DNA of 64,000 bases from Haematobia irritans. Lineage: Eukaryota; Arthropoda; Insecta; Diptera; Muscidae. Positions 62,563 through 64,000 of the stretch are shown in pieces. Made by a program: the position numbers and the translations under genes. Position 1 is the first letter of the stretch, and each line of letters begins with the position of its first letter. The notes below the pieces were generated by a model. It saw only the letters and a program-made list of their open reading frames with translations. It had not been told where the DNA came from and made no database searches. The stretch covers positions 73,151,635 to 73,215,634 of the forward strand of contig NC_134398.1 of assembly GCF_050003625.1 (NCBI RefSeq), given 5' to 3'.

Positions 62563-64000
62563 TTAGAAATTGGTAATGGCTCTATAATCATCCCAAAGAC
62601 ACGAATTTGGACTTTTTTTCTTCTTTCTGTAAATATCTCTGAATTACTTTTCTCCTTTCTTAGTTTTTGTTTCATTCTGTAAATACGTTTTACCCATGAA
62701 GTAGGGATGTTGAGTTTTTATAGATCTTAGTTTCGAACTTGTAAATATGTACACAAATTAGGGTAAGAATCTACAAATTATCCCGTTTTTTGAAGCCGTT
62801 TTATCGGGAAGTTTTATTCAGGAAATGACATATAGTCAATATTAACAAGGCAATAAATGTATATTCTTAGAAAATTATTATATAAGCTTAAGAAATATGA
62901 ATTGAATGGAATTACATAAAACCAAATGTAAAATTTATCTAATATGCTGGCAAATAAAAATTAAATTGAATTGGAAATATCTTGGAACAAACGAAATTAC
63001 TTGGTAGTTTTAGAGTTATAAATTAAGAAAATCTCTTTTAAACTATAAAGAAACAATTTTGAATTCAATGTATGTTAAAGCAGATATGCTTTCTGTTGAT
63101 AGTCGTACTCCAATCATATAAATGACTAATGCGTTTTTTTACAATTTTTGTGCTCGTGAAGCAACAAATTCAGTTAAAACAGAGTTGCATATATCGTATT
63201 GTAAGTGTGTAAATATAACCATAGCGATAAGCGGTAGGCGAACACTTATTTACGTGTATTTCTTATGGGAACCCCAAAATCCGCGACGGAATACCGTGAC
63301 GGCTAGCGGCGTGTCGCTAAATTTAAACTTATTCTAACTCCTTGGCGAAAACTGGTATAGTGTTGCCATCGCTTATCAATTTTTTTAACTCACCACTAGG
63401 AATTGCTGTTGCCTGGACACGTGTAGATTATTTTTTCTTGAAATAACTCAACAAATAACAAGCCATTGTATGTTTTTATTCAACTTCATTGTTTAATATT
63501 GTCAAAGCATGCTGTATTGACAACAAAAACGCTAGGAAACGTGAAAAAGGGAATTATTCGCCGTCAAGCTTATTGTATTTGCCGTTGCGGCAAAAATGTT
63601 TCGCCTACCGCCTATCGCTATGGTTATATTTACACACTAATATGGTGCTTTCGTGAAAATCATTTATGTGTACTAACATATGTGTTCGCCGAATGCGAAA
63701 AGTATGGAAATATAGAGAAAAATAAAAACACGATAGTTTAATATTTTCAATATATAACAAGAGCAGAAGGTTTTATTAAGGTGTTTTCTATTATAATTAA
63801 TGGTAAACAATATTACCTATAATTTCCAACGATATGGATAAATTTGCAACCGCACCAATTGGCTTATCGATAACAAGTAAAGTGAGAGATGCTCTCAACC
63901 AAGATGGCGGAAGGCGGGGCTTTTGACAAGATAAATTAATATTCAAATTATGACATTTCTACTCTGGCAGGGATGTACCAAAAAGTAGTATACAAATTCT
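62563..64000. other. AT-rich DNA with one inverted-repeat pair
   Basis: 62563 to about 62780 may be 3' UTR of the LINE fragment. The segments 63205-63245 and 63598-63637 are inverted copies (GTGTAAATATAACCATAGCG against its mirror). No gene supported; the open frames in between lack domains. Confidence 0.45.

Overview
The window looks like repeat-dense intergenic DNA from a fly, probably a calyptrate (house-fly or blow-fly type). This rests on DINE-1/Helentron-like elements with GTCT microsatellites, mauritiana-type mariners, BEL and Gypsy retroelements, intron sizes of 56-76 bp and strong AT richness. I found no intact host gene. Almost every reading frame that can be interpreted belongs to a transposable element or a decayed copy of one. 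The species call is an inference.

Layout. 1-5.4 kb: two inverted copies of a TA-flanked non-autonomous element (family E, about 1.9 kb, carrying two divergent tRNA-like modules). One copy sits inside a Helentron-like element that also holds a small MITE. 5.6-9 kb: a pogo-like MITE, a 5'-truncated LINE with target duplication, and a TTAA-flanked piggyBac-like MITE. 9-12.5 kb: a Helentron inside a Helentron, plus a CACTG MITE. 13.7-15.3 and 19.2-20.6 kb: further Helentrons. 16.4-19 kb: a mariner holding a short E-family element (X), which holds another X. 20.9-26.4 kb: a second Helentron-like family, a third X copy and a Gypsy element with gag fused to integrase by deletion. 27-28.7 kb: an intron-containing pseudogene of an uncharacterised protein family. 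29.9-31.4 kb: repeated exon-like cassettes. 31.5-36.55 kb: a nearly intact LINE with two ORFs and RNase H. 37.5-42 kb: a MITE with its empty site elsewhere in the window, then an E-type element split by a mariner that is split by a Helentron. 42.4-47.9 kb: a SINE, 1.4 kb of ATT repeat, an R4/Dong-like LINE on the minus strand, 0.6 kb more ATT repeat, and a type I hammerhead ribozyme motif. 48.2-53.6 kb: more E copies and a long-TIR MITE. 53.8-62.6 kb: a Helentron, two BEL/Pao fragments, a Tc1-like MITE, a mariner fragment with an exact 270-bp-period tandem duplication, and a jockey-like LINE fragment.

How the parts relate. The LINE at 31.5 kb and the SINE at 42.4 kb share an identical 39-nt 3' tail, as expected if the SINE uses that LINE's machinery. 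The SINE's tRNA-like head closely resembles one tRNA-like module of family E. Nested insertions with TA, TT, TTAA or GTTT duplications and in-window empty sites give a relative order of insertion. The most unusual locus is the REL-endonuclease LINE between ATT tracts with a same-strand hammerhead motif upstream.
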